From assembly GCF_026229185.1 (NCBI RefSeq), contig NZ_JAGGJA010000004.1:307852-371851 (forward strand): a stretch of DNA of 64,000 nt, written 5' to 3'. Source of the DNA: Fodinibius salsisoli. GTDB lineage: Bacteria > Bacteroidota > Rhodothermia > Balneolales > Balneolaceae. Of the stretch, positions 25,938-35,226 are shown in pieces. Below the pieces are notes generated by a model. That model saw nothing but the letters and a program-made list of their open reading frames with translations. It ran no database searches and was not told the DNA's origin. Every line of letters starts with the position of its first letter. The first letter of the stretch is position 1. Made by a program: the position numbers and the translations under genes.

Positions 25938-27674
25938 TTACGCTTGAGTTACTTCTTGTTGTTCGATAGGAAGTTGAACACCCTGCTCTTCATCCATCCG
26001 TTCATAGGTAATCTCTTCAAGAGCAGGAAATTGATTACTTAACTCAGCAAAAATGGTTCGTGAATGATCTTGCTGGTAAGCCAGGCCAAGGCGGTCTCCT
26101 AAGTGATTGAGGAACTCCCAAACCGGCAAGCAATCGACTTTATTTTCTTCGCTTACCCAGTTATCGAAATTGGTACCGTATCGATCCAACCGTCCTTCAG
26201 ACATTTCGAGATTCAGCCGACGATTGGTGTATTTTGTTTCTTTCGCAGGATAGGATCGTTGAATGCGTCCATCAACATTAATATAGCTTGCAGCATGTTC
26301 AGCGATACAAGTAATAGGAATGACAAGGTCAGATGCTTCTACCGTTGGTGTTTGATTGGTAGCAAGTGAAATAATGTATTTGTCATCAAGATCCTCAGCA
26401 GAAAATACATCACGGCCTATCAAATCGTCCGATAGGATGATGACTACTTCGGCATTCTGTATAGCAGCTTTGATGCCATCAGCTTCTGATTCATCAAGGT
26501 TGATCAGTCGGCAGCCGTTAGCGTTGGGAGCCTGATCGTCTGTAATCAAAAAGTCATCGCCATAACCGGGGATAACGTGAGGAGTGAATTTAGCATTCGC
26601 GGCCCCTAAGAGGTTAAAAAACTTGTTGAAAGCATAATTTTCTTCAACCGAAGCGTGGGGACTACCAATGACAGCCAGATTATCAGCCTCGTGAGCCTCC
26701 AGTACTTCAGCAAAAGTCTCTATGGCATTATTCCAGGATGTGTTGGATTGATTGTCCCCATCCAGCTTAATTGAGGGACGCGAAACCCGGTTTTCATTAA
26801 ATTGTTGATAAGCATCACGTCCTTCGTCCGGCATCCAGTAGTCATTTACATCTTCATTCTGCCGGGGAGTGATGCGAAGCACGAGGTTGTCGCGGGTCCA
26901 GAGATCGACGTTGCAGCCCTTGCCATTGGTAATGTCGATACTTGGAGTTTGATTCATTTCCCACACTCGCGCTTTGAACCGGAAATCGGTGGATGTAAGA
27001 GCACCAACCGGACAAATGTCCACGGTATTCATAGAATAGGGATCATCAAACTCTTCACCGGGAGCGGTCATCGGGTAGTTTTTATCTCCTCGGGAAACAA
27101 TGGTTAGCTGGTTGGTCTCGCTAATTTCTTCCGTAAATCGTACGCACCGAGTGCAGTTAATACATCGTTCGGCATCCAGCGTTACACGTTCTCCCAGCTG
27201 AACACGTTTAGGCTTATGAACTTTCTTAACCTCGAAACGACTACCTTCAGGACCATATTTATAAGTCTGAATTTGAAGCGGACATTCACCGGCCTGATCA
27301 CAAATAGGGCAATCCAACGGATGGTTGATAAGAATAAACTCAAGGGTGTCCTTTTGTGCCCGTGCTACTTCTTCAGAAGATTCTTGGGTATGCACCACCA
27401 TACCGTCAGAAACGGTCGTTGAACATGACGTCTGAAACTTTGGGAACCAACGAATTTTTCGTTCTCCATTTTCATCCAACTCATACTCCCCGGTATCTTT
27501 ATCGGCTATGGGAGTACCAACTTTAACCATACACTGGCGGCAGTTGGCGGGAATAGACATAGAGGGGTGGTAACAGAAGAAGGGGACCTCTAAGCCTTGG
27601 TCCAGGATAAACTGGAGAAGCTTGGGTTTACCTTCAAATTCGTAACGTTTACCGTCTATAAATACTTCAGGCAT
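25938..27674 (-). CDS. nuoG: NADH-quinone oxidoreductase subunit G
   Basis: A 578-residue iron-sulfur subunit. The N-terminal ferredoxin-like 2Fe-2S domain has VPFFCYHPSMSIPANCRQCMV. The His-Cys3 4Fe-4S segment is HPLDCPICDQAGECPLQ. A further pair of motifs, CINCTRCVRF and then DICPVGALTSTDF, coordinates the next cluster. The rest is a shortened molybdopterin-oxidoreductase-like domain without cofactor motifs. The enterobacterial protein is about 900 residues, so this is the short form. It carries electrons from NuoF towards NuoB. An 80-bp spacer separates it from nuoF. Confidence 0.93.
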   Translation of the reverse strand: MPEVFIDGKRYEFEGKPKLLQFILDQGLEVPFFCYHPSMSIPANCRQCMVKVGTPIADKDTGEYELDENGERKIRWFPKFQTSCSTTVSDGMVVHTQESSEEVARAQKDTLEFILINHPLDCPICDQAGECPLQIQTYKYGPEGSRFEVKKVHKPKRVQLGERVTLDAERCINCTRCVRFTEEISETNQLTIVSRGDKNYPMTAPGEEFDDPYSMNTVDICPVGALTSTDFRFKARVWEMNQTPSIDITNGKGCNVDLWTRDNLVLRITPRQNEDVNDYWMPDEGRDAYQQFNENRVSRPSIKLDGDNQSNTSWNNAIETFAEVLEAHEADNLAVIGSPHASVEENYAFNKFFNLLGAANAKFTPHVIPGYGDDFLITDDQAPNANGCRLINLDESEADGIKAAIQNAEVVIILSDDLIGRDVFSAEDLDDKYIISLATNQTPTVEASDLVIPITCIAEHAASYINVDGRIQRSYPAKETKYTNRRLNLEMSEGRLDRYGTNFDNWVSEENKVDCLPVWEFLNHLGDRLGLAYQQDHSRTIFAELSNQFPALEEITYERMDEEQGVQLPIEQQEVTQA

Positions 27675-27754
27675 CGGTTTCTCAATTTATTTTTTGAGAT
27701 ACTGTTGAAAGCATCTGCAAGATCTAACTTTAAATTCCATTAATAACTGCAAAA

Positions 27755-29047
27755 TCAAGCGACAGCGTGAACTGATTTTTTACAACGTGCTTCAAATTCG
27801 TCTCGGAAGCGGTTGATCGTATGGCGAACCGGCCATGCAGCGGCATCAGCGAGGGCGCAAATAGTACGTCCTTCCATCTGAGTGGTAAGATCCAGTAACA
27901 TATCCAGATCTTTAATTTCACCGTCACCATTTTTAATCTTAAGTAATACTTTTTCAAGCCAGCCTGTTCCTTCACGGCATGGGGTACATTGTCCACAGGA
28001 CTCGTGGTGGAAGAAGTGGCTAATACGCCATAGTAAATCTACCATGTCGGTATCTTCATCCATGACTACCATACCGGCCGTTCCCATCATGGAGCCCGCT
28101 TCGCGCAGGGAGTTTGAATCCATCGAAACCCCCTCAAGCTGATCGGCGCGCAACACGGGGGTAGAAGTCCCCCCTGGAATTAAAGCTTTTAAATCTTTAC
28201 CGCCACGAATACCACCAGCTACCTCATTAATAAGGTCCATTACCGGCATACCTGCGGGGTATTCATAAACACCCGGCTTGTTCACATGACCAGAGATACC
28301 ATAAAGTACAGGACCATTATGTCCTTCTGCCCCAATAGACTGATACCATTCAGCTCCATTATTTATAACGAGCGGAACATTGGCCAGGGTTTCAATATTG
28401 TTAATAGTCGTGGGATTTCCCCAGAGACCTTTTTGTGCAGGGAAGGGAGGCTTGATTCGAGGATATCCCCGCTTGCCTTCAAGGGATTCGAGCATACCGG
28501 TTTCTTCTCCACAAATATAAGCGCCGGCACCATAGGTGGTATGAAGATCAATATCGATGCCACTCCCTAAAATGTCGTTGCCCAAATATCCTTTTTCATA
28601 AGCCTCTTCAACGGCTTCTTCAAAAATGTTAACCCAATCGATGTATTCACCCCGAATATAAACGTAAATAGTGTCGATCGTCATGGCGTAAGCCGCAATG
28701 AGTGCACCCTCAATAAAAAGGTGGGGGTTAAACTCAAAGATGTTACGATCTTTGAAGGTGCCGGGTTCAGACTCATCACCGTTACAAGCCAGGTATCGCG
28801 GACGATCGTCGGGATCGGGCATGAAACTCCATTTTAGCCCGGCATTAAAACCAGCACCACCACGCCCCCTAATATTAGCTGCCTTTACTTCATTTGTAAC
28901 ATTATTGCGTGTCCATTTACCTTCCCGGTTATCCAGAATATTGCGGAGAGCCTGGTAGCCTCCGTTTTCTTCATAAACATCAATTTCATGAAGGTTGGGA
29001 ATATCGGGAATAAGAAGTGGTTCGTATGATCTCCAGTCTTCAGCCAT
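27755..29047 (-). CDS. nuoF: NADH-quinone oxidoreductase subunit F
   Basis: A 430-residue subunit that binds NADH and FMN and starts electron transfer in complex I. The FMN/NADH glycine-rich loop is RGRGGAGFNAGLKWSF near residues 55-70. GAYICGEETGMLESLEGKRG lies near 175. The N3 4Fe-4S ligands are SCGQCTPCREG near 350 and a later Cys in TICALADAAAWP. Its start overlaps the nuoE stop by one base, so the two are translationally coupled. Confidence 0.95.
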   Translation of the reverse strand: MAEDWRSYEPLLIPDIPNLHEIDVYEENGGYQALRNILDNREGKWTRNNVTNEVKAANIRGRGGAGFNAGLKWSFMPDPDDRPRYLACNGDESEPGTFKDRNIFEFNPHLFIEGALIAAYAMTIDTIYVYIRGEYIDWVNIFEEAVEEAYEKGYLGNDILGSGIDIDLHTTYGAGAYICGEETGMLESLEGKRGYPRIKPPFPAQKGLWGNPTTINNIETLANVPLVINNGAEWYQSIGAEGHNGPVLYGISGHVNKPGVYEYPAGMPVMDLINEVAGGIRGGKDLKALIPGGTSTPVLRADQLEGVSMDSNSLREAGSMMGTAGMVVMDEDTDMVDLLWRISHFFHHESCGQCTPCREGTGWLEKVLLKIKNGDGEIKDLDMLLDLTTQMEGRTICALADAAAWPVRHTINRFRDEFEARCKKSVHAVA

Positions 29048-29604
29048 TATTCTGATACCGCTTTCTTACGTTTTTCATTTTGACGCATCACCATCGATTC
29101 AAACTCGGGCATATTGCCATTGCGAAGGTTCTCAATAAGCTTGTCAACCTTTTCTTTGGTCAGGTTGTTGGCATACACTCCATTGGTTACTTGTAGCATG
29201 GGGGCATATCCACAGGCACCGAGGCACTCAACACTCTGAATGCTAAACATGCCATCCTCAGTCGTTTCTCCTGCTTTAATACCTAACTCGTCTTCGAGAT
29301 GATGCAAAATTTCATATCCTCCACAGAGCTGACAGCTTAAGCAGGTGCAGACATCCAATACAAATTTGCCCATTTCCTCTTTGTAGTATTGGGTGTAGAA
29401 TGTAGCTACCCCATGGACATGAGCCGGTGAAATATCGAGTGTCTCAGCAACAAGCTGTTGAACTTCAGGTTCCACATGCCCGTATTTTTCCTGGGCTACC
29501 CAAAGGACACGCAATGTTGCGGCCTTATCTGTAGGAAATTTGGCTTTAAGCCGTTCTATTTCGTCAAGTTCTTCCTGTGTAAAACTATAATCTTGTTCTG
29601 CCAT
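29047..29604 (-). CDS. nuoE: NADH-quinone oxidoreductase subunit E
   Basis: A 185-residue thioredoxin-like 2Fe-2S subunit that pairs with NuoF. The four cluster cysteines lie in DVCTCLSCQLCGG (about 85-97) and ECLGACGYAP (about 127-136), in the standard C-x4-C...C-x3-C arrangement. GVATFYTQY is also characteristic. The C-terminal 20 residues are charged and extend a little beyond the domain. It sits 7 bp after nuoD. Confidence 0.93.
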   Translation of the reverse strand: MAEQDYSFTQEELDEIERLKAKFPTDKAATLRVLWVAQEKYGHVEPEVQQLVAETLDISPAHVHGVATFYTQYYKEEMGKFVLDVCTCLSCQLCGGYEILHHLEDELGIKAGETTEDGMFSIQSVECLGACGYAPMLQVTNGVYANNLTKEKVDKLIENLRNGNMPEFESMVMRQNEKRKKAVSE

Positions 29605-29611
29605 AAAATCT

Positions 29612-30904
29612 TTATTTGTCTGCTTCTCCCATTACAGGGTCAACTCCTCCAATAATTACTACGGTGTCAGCGACCATTTCTCCATCCAGCATATCTTCAA
29701 GTGCCTGAAGGTTTTTGAAAGAGGGAGAATTAATTGACAGTCGCCAGGGATGCCCGGTTCCATCACTTTTAATATAGTATCCGAGTTCTCCTTTAGGGCC
29801 TTCAACCGCGTGGTAGCTTTCTTCGCCTTCCGGCGGACAGATACCGGTATCTGTCATCATAAAGTCATGAATCATACCCTCCATCGAATAATAAACCTCG
29901 TCTTTGGATGGATATGCCTGCTTGGCATTGTCCGTTCGAACAGGACCTTTTGGAAGTTTATCGAGGCACTGCTCAATGATACGGATGCTTTGCTGCATCT
30001 CTTCCATACGAACATAGTACCGGGCCAAGTTATCTCCTTCAAGGCGGGTAGGTATTTCAAAATCTACCTCATCATAACGGGCATAAGGTTCAAAGTCCCG
30101 AATATCATAAGCATAGCCCGAGCCGCGCAGGGTAGGGCCGGTAGCTCCAATTTCGAGAGCTCTTTCCGGCGTTAATACTCCCACCTCTCGGTTTCGGTCA
30201 AAGAAGATACGGTTACGGTCGAGTAAGCCGTGAAAATCGTTGAGCTCTTTTGGAAATTCATTAACAAACTCCTTAATCATCGCCAAGGCGTCATCTGTGA
30301 GGTCATTCGCTACCCCACCGATACGGGCGTGGGAAATCGTAAAACGATGTCCACCAATGTTGTCAAAAATATCATATAATTTTTCACGCTCACGGAAAGT
30401 CCAGATAAAAAATGAGACGGCCCCGGCATCCATAACCATGGTACCGAGCCAAAGGAGGTGTGAAGAAATCCGTGCCAGCTCACATCCTATCATCCGGATG
30501 TAGTGCGCCCGTTCGGGTACTTCAACGTCGGCAATTTTCTCTACGGCCGTACAGAGCGCCACGTTATTACTGTAGGGAGAAAGGTAATCCATGCGATCAG
30601 TGTAGGGCATGAATTCCTGGTAGGTCTTATTCTCAGCAATTTTCTCGACCCCGCGATGCAAATAGCCTATATCGAGCTTCGCTTTTTCAATAAGTTCGCC
30701 GTTCAATTGGAGAATGAGTCGTAAAACCCCGTGCGTAGCCGGGTGCTGGGGACCCATATTCAAGATCATCTTGGTATTAAGAGGATCTTCTTCATCCATT
30801 AACTCAATTGTGGTATGCTTATCCTCGAGCGCCTGGTACAGCGATTCCTGATGCTCCTTGAAAAACTGAGGATCAACTGCGTTTTTAATATTTTTAGTAT
30901 CCAT
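29612..30904 (-). CDS. nuoD: NADH-quinone oxidoreductase subunit D
   Basis: A 430-residue quinone-module subunit related to hydrogenase large subunits. MGPQHPATHGVLRL (about residue 51) is the NuoD signature, containing the quinone-binding histidine. YLHRGVEKIAE and DYLSPYSNN follow. The C-terminal SINSPSFKNLQAL and IGGVDPVMGEADK complete the family pattern. The N-terminus has about 40 extra residues. It is separate from nuoC, from which it is 8 bp away. Confidence 0.95.
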   Translation of the reverse strand: MDTKNIKNAVDPQFFKEHQESLYQALEDKHTTIELMDEEDPLNTKMILNMGPQHPATHGVLRLILQLNGELIEKAKLDIGYLHRGVEKIAENKTYQEFMPYTDRMDYLSPYSNNVALCTAVEKIADVEVPERAHYIRMIGCELARISSHLLWLGTMVMDAGAVSFFIWTFREREKLYDIFDNIGGHRFTISHARIGGVANDLTDDALAMIKEFVNEFPKELNDFHGLLDRNRIFFDRNREVGVLTPERALEIGATGPTLRGSGYAYDIRDFEPYARYDEVDFEIPTRLEGDNLARYYVRMEEMQQSIRIIEQCLDKLPKGPVRTDNAKQAYPSKDEVYYSMEGMIHDFMMTDTGICPPEGEESYHAVEGPKGELGYYIKSDGTGHPWRLSINSPSFKNLQALEDMLDGEMVADTVVIIGGVDPVMGEADK

Positions 30905-30912
30905 AAAGTAGG

Positions 30913-31425
30913 TTATTCAGTGTCAGGAGTTGTGCTCGGTAATTCAATAGAGCCCGGAATTCCCAACAGGGGAAATTCTTTACGCATAGGATGGTAATTG
31001 TAATCTTCGGGCATAAAAATACGGCGAAAGTCGGGATGGTTGCGAAACTTTATGCCAAACATATCATATACTTCCCGCTCGAGCCAACTGGCTGATTTCC
31101 AAACATCCGTGACAGAATCAAGCTCTGGATTTTCTTCCGGTAAGCACGCTTTGAGAAACAAGCGTTCCCGATCGCGCAACGAAATAAGGTTATAGTAAAC
31201 CTCAAATCGATCTTCGGAGGTAAAGTTGTCACTTCCAAAGAGGTCGCTGAGGTAGATAAAGCGATGTTCATCAAATAAATACTGACAGATATCAGCTACG
31301 GCTTCCGCCTCGATCTGCACGAAAGTGTCACCTGTCGATTGATAGACATTGACTAAGGAATCCGTGAAGTTCTCAGATAAGTCGTCAATAACGTTTTGAA
31401 GCGAGTCAGATAATTCTAAATCCAT
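30913..31425 (-). CDS. nuoC: NADH-quinone oxidoreductase subunit C
   Basis: A 170-residue peripheral subunit that pairs with NuoD. The C-terminal signature is WLEREVYDMFGIKFRNHPD (about residues 113-131), followed by RRIFMPEDYNYHPMRKEFPL. This is the respiratory-chain 30-kDa subunit pattern. Only one base separates it from nuoB. Confidence 0.93.
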   Translation of the reverse strand: MDLELSDSLQNVIDDLSENFTDSLVNVYQSTGDTFVQIEAEAVADICQYLFDEHRFIYLSDLFGSDNFTSEDRFEVYYNLISLRDRERLFLKACLPEENPELDSVTDVWKSASWLEREVYDMFGIKFRNHPDFRRIFMPEDYNYHPMRKEFPLLGIPGSIELPSTTPDTE

Positions 31426-31426
31426 A

Positions 31427-31909
31427 TTAGGTATCGAGCATTACGGAGTGTTCGGTACGAATTTTATCCTGAATTTTCATCAGAGCATGAAGCAGCGCAT
31501 CGGGTCGGGGAGGGCAGCCGGAAACATAAGCATCGACCGGTAAAAAGTTATCACAGCCCTGAACAACACCATAGCAGCGATGCATCCCACCAGTGGAGGC
31601 ACAAGCTCCCATGGCAATACACCATTTGGGGTCGGGCATCTGGTCCCAAATCCGCCGGATGGCGTGAGACATCTTATAGTTAACCCATCCCGCAACAATC
31701 ATGACATCACTTTGTCGCGGTGAAAAACGCATAACTTCAGAACCGAATCGGGCTGCATCATACTTTGGGCCGGCAAAAGCCATCATTTCAATAGCGCAAC
31801 AAGCCAATCCCATAGGCATTGGCCAGGCTGCATTAGATCGAGCCCAATTTGTCAAAGAATCAATTTGAGTGGTGAAATAACCATCACCAAGCGAACTTTC
31901 TATACCCAT
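31427..31909 (-). CDS. nuoB: NADH-quinone oxidoreductase subunit B
   Basis: A 160-residue subunit holding cluster N2, the last cluster before quinone. Ligand cysteines are visible in GLACCAIEM (the tandem Cys, about residues 35-36), in GACASTGG (about 101) and in [12 protein letters not shown] (about 131). Its length is usual for the family. It lies 21 bp after nuoA. Confidence 0.95.
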   Translation of the reverse strand: MGIESSLGDGYFTTQIDSLTNWARSNAAWPMPMGLACCAIEMMAFAGPKYDAARFGSEVMRFSPRQSDVMIVAGWVNYKMSHAIRRIWDQMPDPKWCIAMGACASTGGMHRCYGVVQGCDNFLPVDAYVSGCPPRPDALLHALMKIQDKIRTEHSVMLDT

Positions 31910-31930
31910 AAAATTACAGGCTTAAATTAA

Positions 31931-32308
31931 TTAGTTAAACATTCCTTTTTTCATGTCCCAATCCAGACTTCCTTTTTTGATCAGGTAAATAAGTCCAACG
32001 AACAATTCTAAAATAAAGATAATCATGGAGACAAGCGTTCCGACTTCAAAGTCGAGAAATCGAACGGCCCAGGGATAGACAAAAACAACTTCAAGGTCAA
32101 AAACGATAAATGAGATTGCAATCAGGTAGAAGCTAATTGAATATCGATCAGCCGCTTCTCCAACGGGATCCATACCACTTTCGTAAGGCTTTAGTTTGGT
32201 TTTGTTAGGTCGGTAAGGGCCTAAAAGCCGCGAAAGGGCCATGAGCAGAAAGGCCAAAACAATAGCTATACCGCCCAGGATGAGGATTGGTAAATAGTTA
32301 GATAGCAT
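31931..32308 (-). CDS. nuoA: NADH-quinone oxidoreductase subunit A
   Basis: A 125-residue membrane subunit with three hydrophobic helices (about residues 5-27, 63-83, 90-112). KPYESGMDP (about 43-51) and FDLEVVFVYPWAV (about 70-82) are the NuoA/ND3 signature segments. It is the first gene of the nuoA-H operon. A 186-bp spacer separates it from the upstream Mth938-like gene on the same strand. Confidence 0.94.
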   Translation of the reverse strand: MLSNYLPILILGGIAIVLAFLLMALSRLLGPYRPNKTKLKPYESGMDPVGEAADRYSISFYLIAISFIVFDLEVVFVYPWAVRFLDFEVGTLVSMIIFILELFVGLIYLIKKGSLDWDMKKGMFN

Positions 32309-32494
32309 GTGTCAATTTCAATTAAGATTGCAAGTCAGAAATTAGGACCAAACGCTTATAATGTCAATAAAATCAGTCAAAGAATATAGGACTTCTGATC
32401 TTCAAAACACACCCAATTTTCAGAGGTTTTTGTTATTTAAAACCATTTTAAACAGTGAGCAGATCATCCCCTTAGGTCCTGTATCGGGCGTCGG

Positions 32495-32869
32495 TTAACA
32501 GGTAGAATGTATGAGGGCGCCCACCTTATGATCTTTTCGAAGTTCATTGTATTTATCTACGGCGCTTTCAGTCTGTAAAATATGGTAAGGAATATCTTTG
32601 CGAGTTAAAAACTGTTCGGTTTTTCTACTGGTTTGCAGTCGTTCATGGAAACCCCTGGAAAGGATAACAATTTCTGCACCATGGTCCAACAGTTCCTCTA
32701 CATCAGCCGGTTGAATACCAGGGGTATGGTGGGTGCCTGTTTCATTCCAGTCCCATGCGCGCGAGCCTCCGGGATATAGTTTAGCATCCTTATATTGTTG
32801 ACCCTCATCAGTTTTAATGCTTCCCCATTTTATGGAATTAATTTTTGGAGACAAGTTGTTAGTAGGCAT
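32495..32869 (-). CDS. Mth938/NDUFAF3-like (DUF498) protein
   Basis: A 124-residue small domain protein. INSIKWGSIKTDEGQQYKDAKLYPGGSRAWDW, GTHHTPGIQPADVEELLDHGAEIVILSRG and the short C-terminal segment ALIHSTC match the Mth938-like/DUF498 fold. The eukaryotic member NDUFAF3 is a complex I assembly factor. The gene lies immediately upstream of nuoA on the same strand, so a role in complex I assembly is suggested but not shown. Bacterial members have no agreed biochemical function. Confidence 0.8.
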   Translation of the reverse strand: MPTNNLSPKINSIKWGSIKTDEGQQYKDAKLYPGGSRAWDWNETGTHHTPGIQPADVEELLDHGAEIVILSRGFHERLQTSRKTEQFLTRKDIPYHILQTESAVDKYNELRKDHKVGALIHSTC

Positions 32870-32972
32870 AGCTAAAGAATCTTTTATTTGTTGTTATCGT
32901 TTTAAACAAAAAACAGTTAAAATACGTTTAAGATTAGTTGGCAAACAGTTTACGGGCACCAGAAAAATCAGT

Positions 32973-32981
32973 AAATTTGTA
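32973..32981 (+). promoter_or_regulatory. Possible Bacteroidota-type -7 element before the bifunctional nuclease gene
   Basis: TAAATTTG matches the TAnnTTTG -7 consensus known from Bacteroidota promoters and lies about 45 bp upstream of the start. A convincing -33 TTTG at the usual distance is not clear, so confidence is low. Confidence 0.25.
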
Positions 32982-33022
32982 TTCTTGAATTTAAATAACT
33001 TTAAAAAGTAACTGATATAGCT

Positions 33023-33595
33023 TTGGATAAAATCAAGATGGATATTTTAGGGCTCTCGACCAGTCCCAGCAGTGGTGGAGCTTATGCATTAATTCTCAAT
33101 GAGGTGCATGGCAATCGTCGCCTCCCCATTATTATAGGTACATTTGAAGCACAAGCTATTGCGCTTGAGTTAGAACACATAAAGCCGCCTCGGCCTATGA
33201 CGCATGATTTGTTAAAGAATATGGTGCAAGCTTTTGGGGCCAGTGTCAACCAAGTATTTATTAATGACTTGAGTGAGGGCACGTTCTTTGCCAAAATCAT
33301 TTATGATGACAACGGCGAGGAAAGGCAGCAGGATGCACGTCCCAGCGATGCCATCGCACTGGCCGTACGTTTTGATGCTTCCATCTATGTAGATAGTGAA
33401 ATATTGGATGAGGCTGGTATTGTATCAGAATCAGAGCAAGAGGGTGAGTTGAGTGTTTCGCCCCAAGCCAGAGAGCAGAGCAAAGAGATGAGCAAACTTG
33501 AAAAGCTTGAAAGCGAGCTGCAGACTGCCATTGATACCGAGAATTATGAGAAAGCTGCCCGTCTGCGGGACGAAATTCAGAAGCTTAAAAGTTAA
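33023..33595 (+). CDS. Bifunctional nuclease-family (DUF151) protein with UVR motif
   Basis: A 190-residue protein. The N-terminal domain is of the BFN/DUF151 family (SSGGAYALILNEVHGNRRLP, IGTFEAQAIALEL, RPSDAIALAVRF), members of which have reported nuclease activity. The last 35 residues are a UVR motif (ELQTAIDTENYEKAARLRDE), the UvrB/UvrC-interaction helix hairpin often found in this family. The TTG at 33023 gives the usual MDKIK-type N-terminus. The ATG at 33038 is an alternative. It is followed by bshC after 5 bp. Confidence 0.85.
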   Translation: MDKIKMDILGLSTSPSSGGAYALILNEVHGNRRLPIIIGTFEAQAIALELEHIKPPRPMTHDLLKNMVQAFGASVNQVFINDLSEGTFFAKIIYDDNGEERQQDARPSDAIALAVRFDASIYVDSEILDEAGIVSESEQEGELSVSPQAREQSKEMSKLEKLESELQTAIDTENYEKAARLRDEIQKLKS

Positions 33596-33600
33596 ATCCA

Positions 33601-35226
33601 TTGCACAGAAAAAATACTTCGTTCCAAAACTTACCCTTTTCAAAACTTTTTAAAACATATACATCTGACTTCTCGAAGGTTGATCCCTTCTACAGCACAA
33701 ACCCCTTTGATAAGGAAGCAGTCCTAGAAAAAGCTAATCAGCTTCACTTATCAGGAGATCGATCTCGCACAGTAGAGATCCTAAAAGAATTTAATGAACC
33801 GTTTGATGTGCATGAGCAGGCCCTGCAAAATATGGATCGCTTGCAGGAAGAAGAGACATTGGCCATTGTAACGGGTCAGCAGCTAGGCCTGTATGGCGGC
33901 CCGTTGTTCACCGTACTTAAGACGATTAGTGCCATTCACCTGTCCCGGCAGATGGAAGAACTGTTGGAGCGTCCGGTGGTTCCTATTTTTTGGCTGGCAG
34001 ATGAAGATCATGATTACGATGAAGTGCGTAGCATTCATTTATTGAATCGACAGGATGAACTTCAGGATTTTGAGCTACCCAAGCGAACCTCGCCATTACC
34101 GCCAGTAGCAGATTTGTCATTACCCCCGGAGCTAAAGTTGCTCCGGAAAGAAGTACGGAATGTGCTGTACGAAACGGACTTTTCTGCGGATCTCTGGGAG
34201 CTGTTGGATCAACATTTTAGTCCCGGAAACACATTTTTGGAAGCATTTGGTGGCTTTATTAACCATCTTTTTTCGAAGCATGGGCTTATTTTAGCGGGTA
34301 GCAACCATCCGGATGTCAAAGCTCATACCAAAGAAATTCTTAAGTATTCAGTGAATGAAGCCGAAGCTATAAAAGAAGCTCTTGAGGAGCAGTCTGAGAA
34401 AATAAGCGAACAGTTCCATCAGCAAGTGACCCTATACGATTCCAACCTGTTTTTCCTTTCCGAGGAAGGCAATCGGTTGAAGATTAATGTTCAGGAGGAT
34501 CATTGGACGACCGAGGAAGGTCATAAATGGACGACCGAGGAACTCCTGCAAAAGATAGATGAGATGCCGGAGCAGTTTTCACCCAACGTTTTTTTGCGGC
34601 CGCTGTTACAGGATGAGTTTTTGCCTACGCTGGGATATGTGGCCGGACCGGGAGAACTGGCGTACTATGGACAGATGAAAGAACTCTATGCTTGCTTTGA
34701 CCACGAGATGCCCGTCATTTTTCCTCGACTGAGTGCCGCTATCATTGAGCCGTCCATTGAGCGAATTATTGACAAACTTCCCTTTGGGTACGAAGCGTAT
34801 TCACAACGAATCGAAGATCTTGAATCGGCTTATGTGGAACAATCTGACCAAGTAGATATTGAAGCGATCTTTGATGGTTGGAAACAGAAAGTAGAACAAG
34901 CGATAGCCCCGGAGAAAGAGAAAGTAGCAGCAGTCGACCCAACTCTGGATGGAGCGGCCGGCAAGGCAACAGCCGTTTATTTCGGTGAGCTGGACAAGCT
35001 GAAAGGAAAGGTGTATAGGGCGGCCAAACAGCAGGATCAGACCCAGCTCAATCGTATCCGGAAAATAAAAAAGAATATTTTCCCGGATGGTTCGCTCCAG
35101 GAGCGTTCGATATCAGTCATCTATTTTATGAATAAATTTGGAGTTGAAATCTGGGACGAGCTCTTAGCCTCTCTGGAAGAAGGGGAAATATTCGATCAGC
35201 ATAAGCTATTTTATTTACAGTCGTGA
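33601..35226 (+). CDS. bshC: Bacillithiol biosynthesis cysteine-adding enzyme
   Basis: A 541-residue protein matching BshC in length and motifs. These are AIVTGQQLGLYGGPLFTVLK near residue 90, PIFWLADEDHDYDEV near 125-140, PNVFLRPLLQDEFLPTLGYVAGPGELAYY near 325-352, and PRLSAAIIEP. BshC adds cysteine to GlcN-malate in the last step of bacillithiol synthesis, so the cell probably uses bacillithiol as low-molecular-weight thiol. The start is TTG at 33601; no ATG is available nearby. The stop overlaps the next gene start. Confidence 0.92.
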   Translation: MHRKNTSFQNLPFSKLFKTYTSDFSKVDPFYSTNPFDKEAVLEKANQLHLSGDRSRTVEILKEFNEPFDVHEQALQNMDRLQEEETLAIVTGQQLGLYGGPLFTVLKTISAIHLSRQMEELLERPVVPIFWLADEDHDYDEVRSIHLLNRQDELQDFELPKRTSPLPPVADLSLPPELKLLRKEVRNVLYETDFSADLWELLDQHFSPGNTFLEAFGGFINHLFSKHGLILAGSNHPDVKAHTKEILKYSVNEAEAIKEALEEQSEKISEQFHQQVTLYDSNLFFLSEEGNRLKINVQEDHWTTEEGHKWTTEELLQKIDEMPEQFSPNVFLRPLLQDEFLPTLGYVAGPGELAYYGQMKELYACFDHEMPVIFPRLSAAIIEPSIERIIDKLPFGYEAYSQRIEDLESAYVEQSDQVDIEAIFDGWKQKVEQAIAPEKEKVAAVDPTLDGAAGKATAVYFGELDKLKGKVYRAAKQQDQTQLNRIRKIKKNIFPDGSLQERSISVIYFMNKFGVEIWDELLASLEEGEIFDQHKLFYLQS

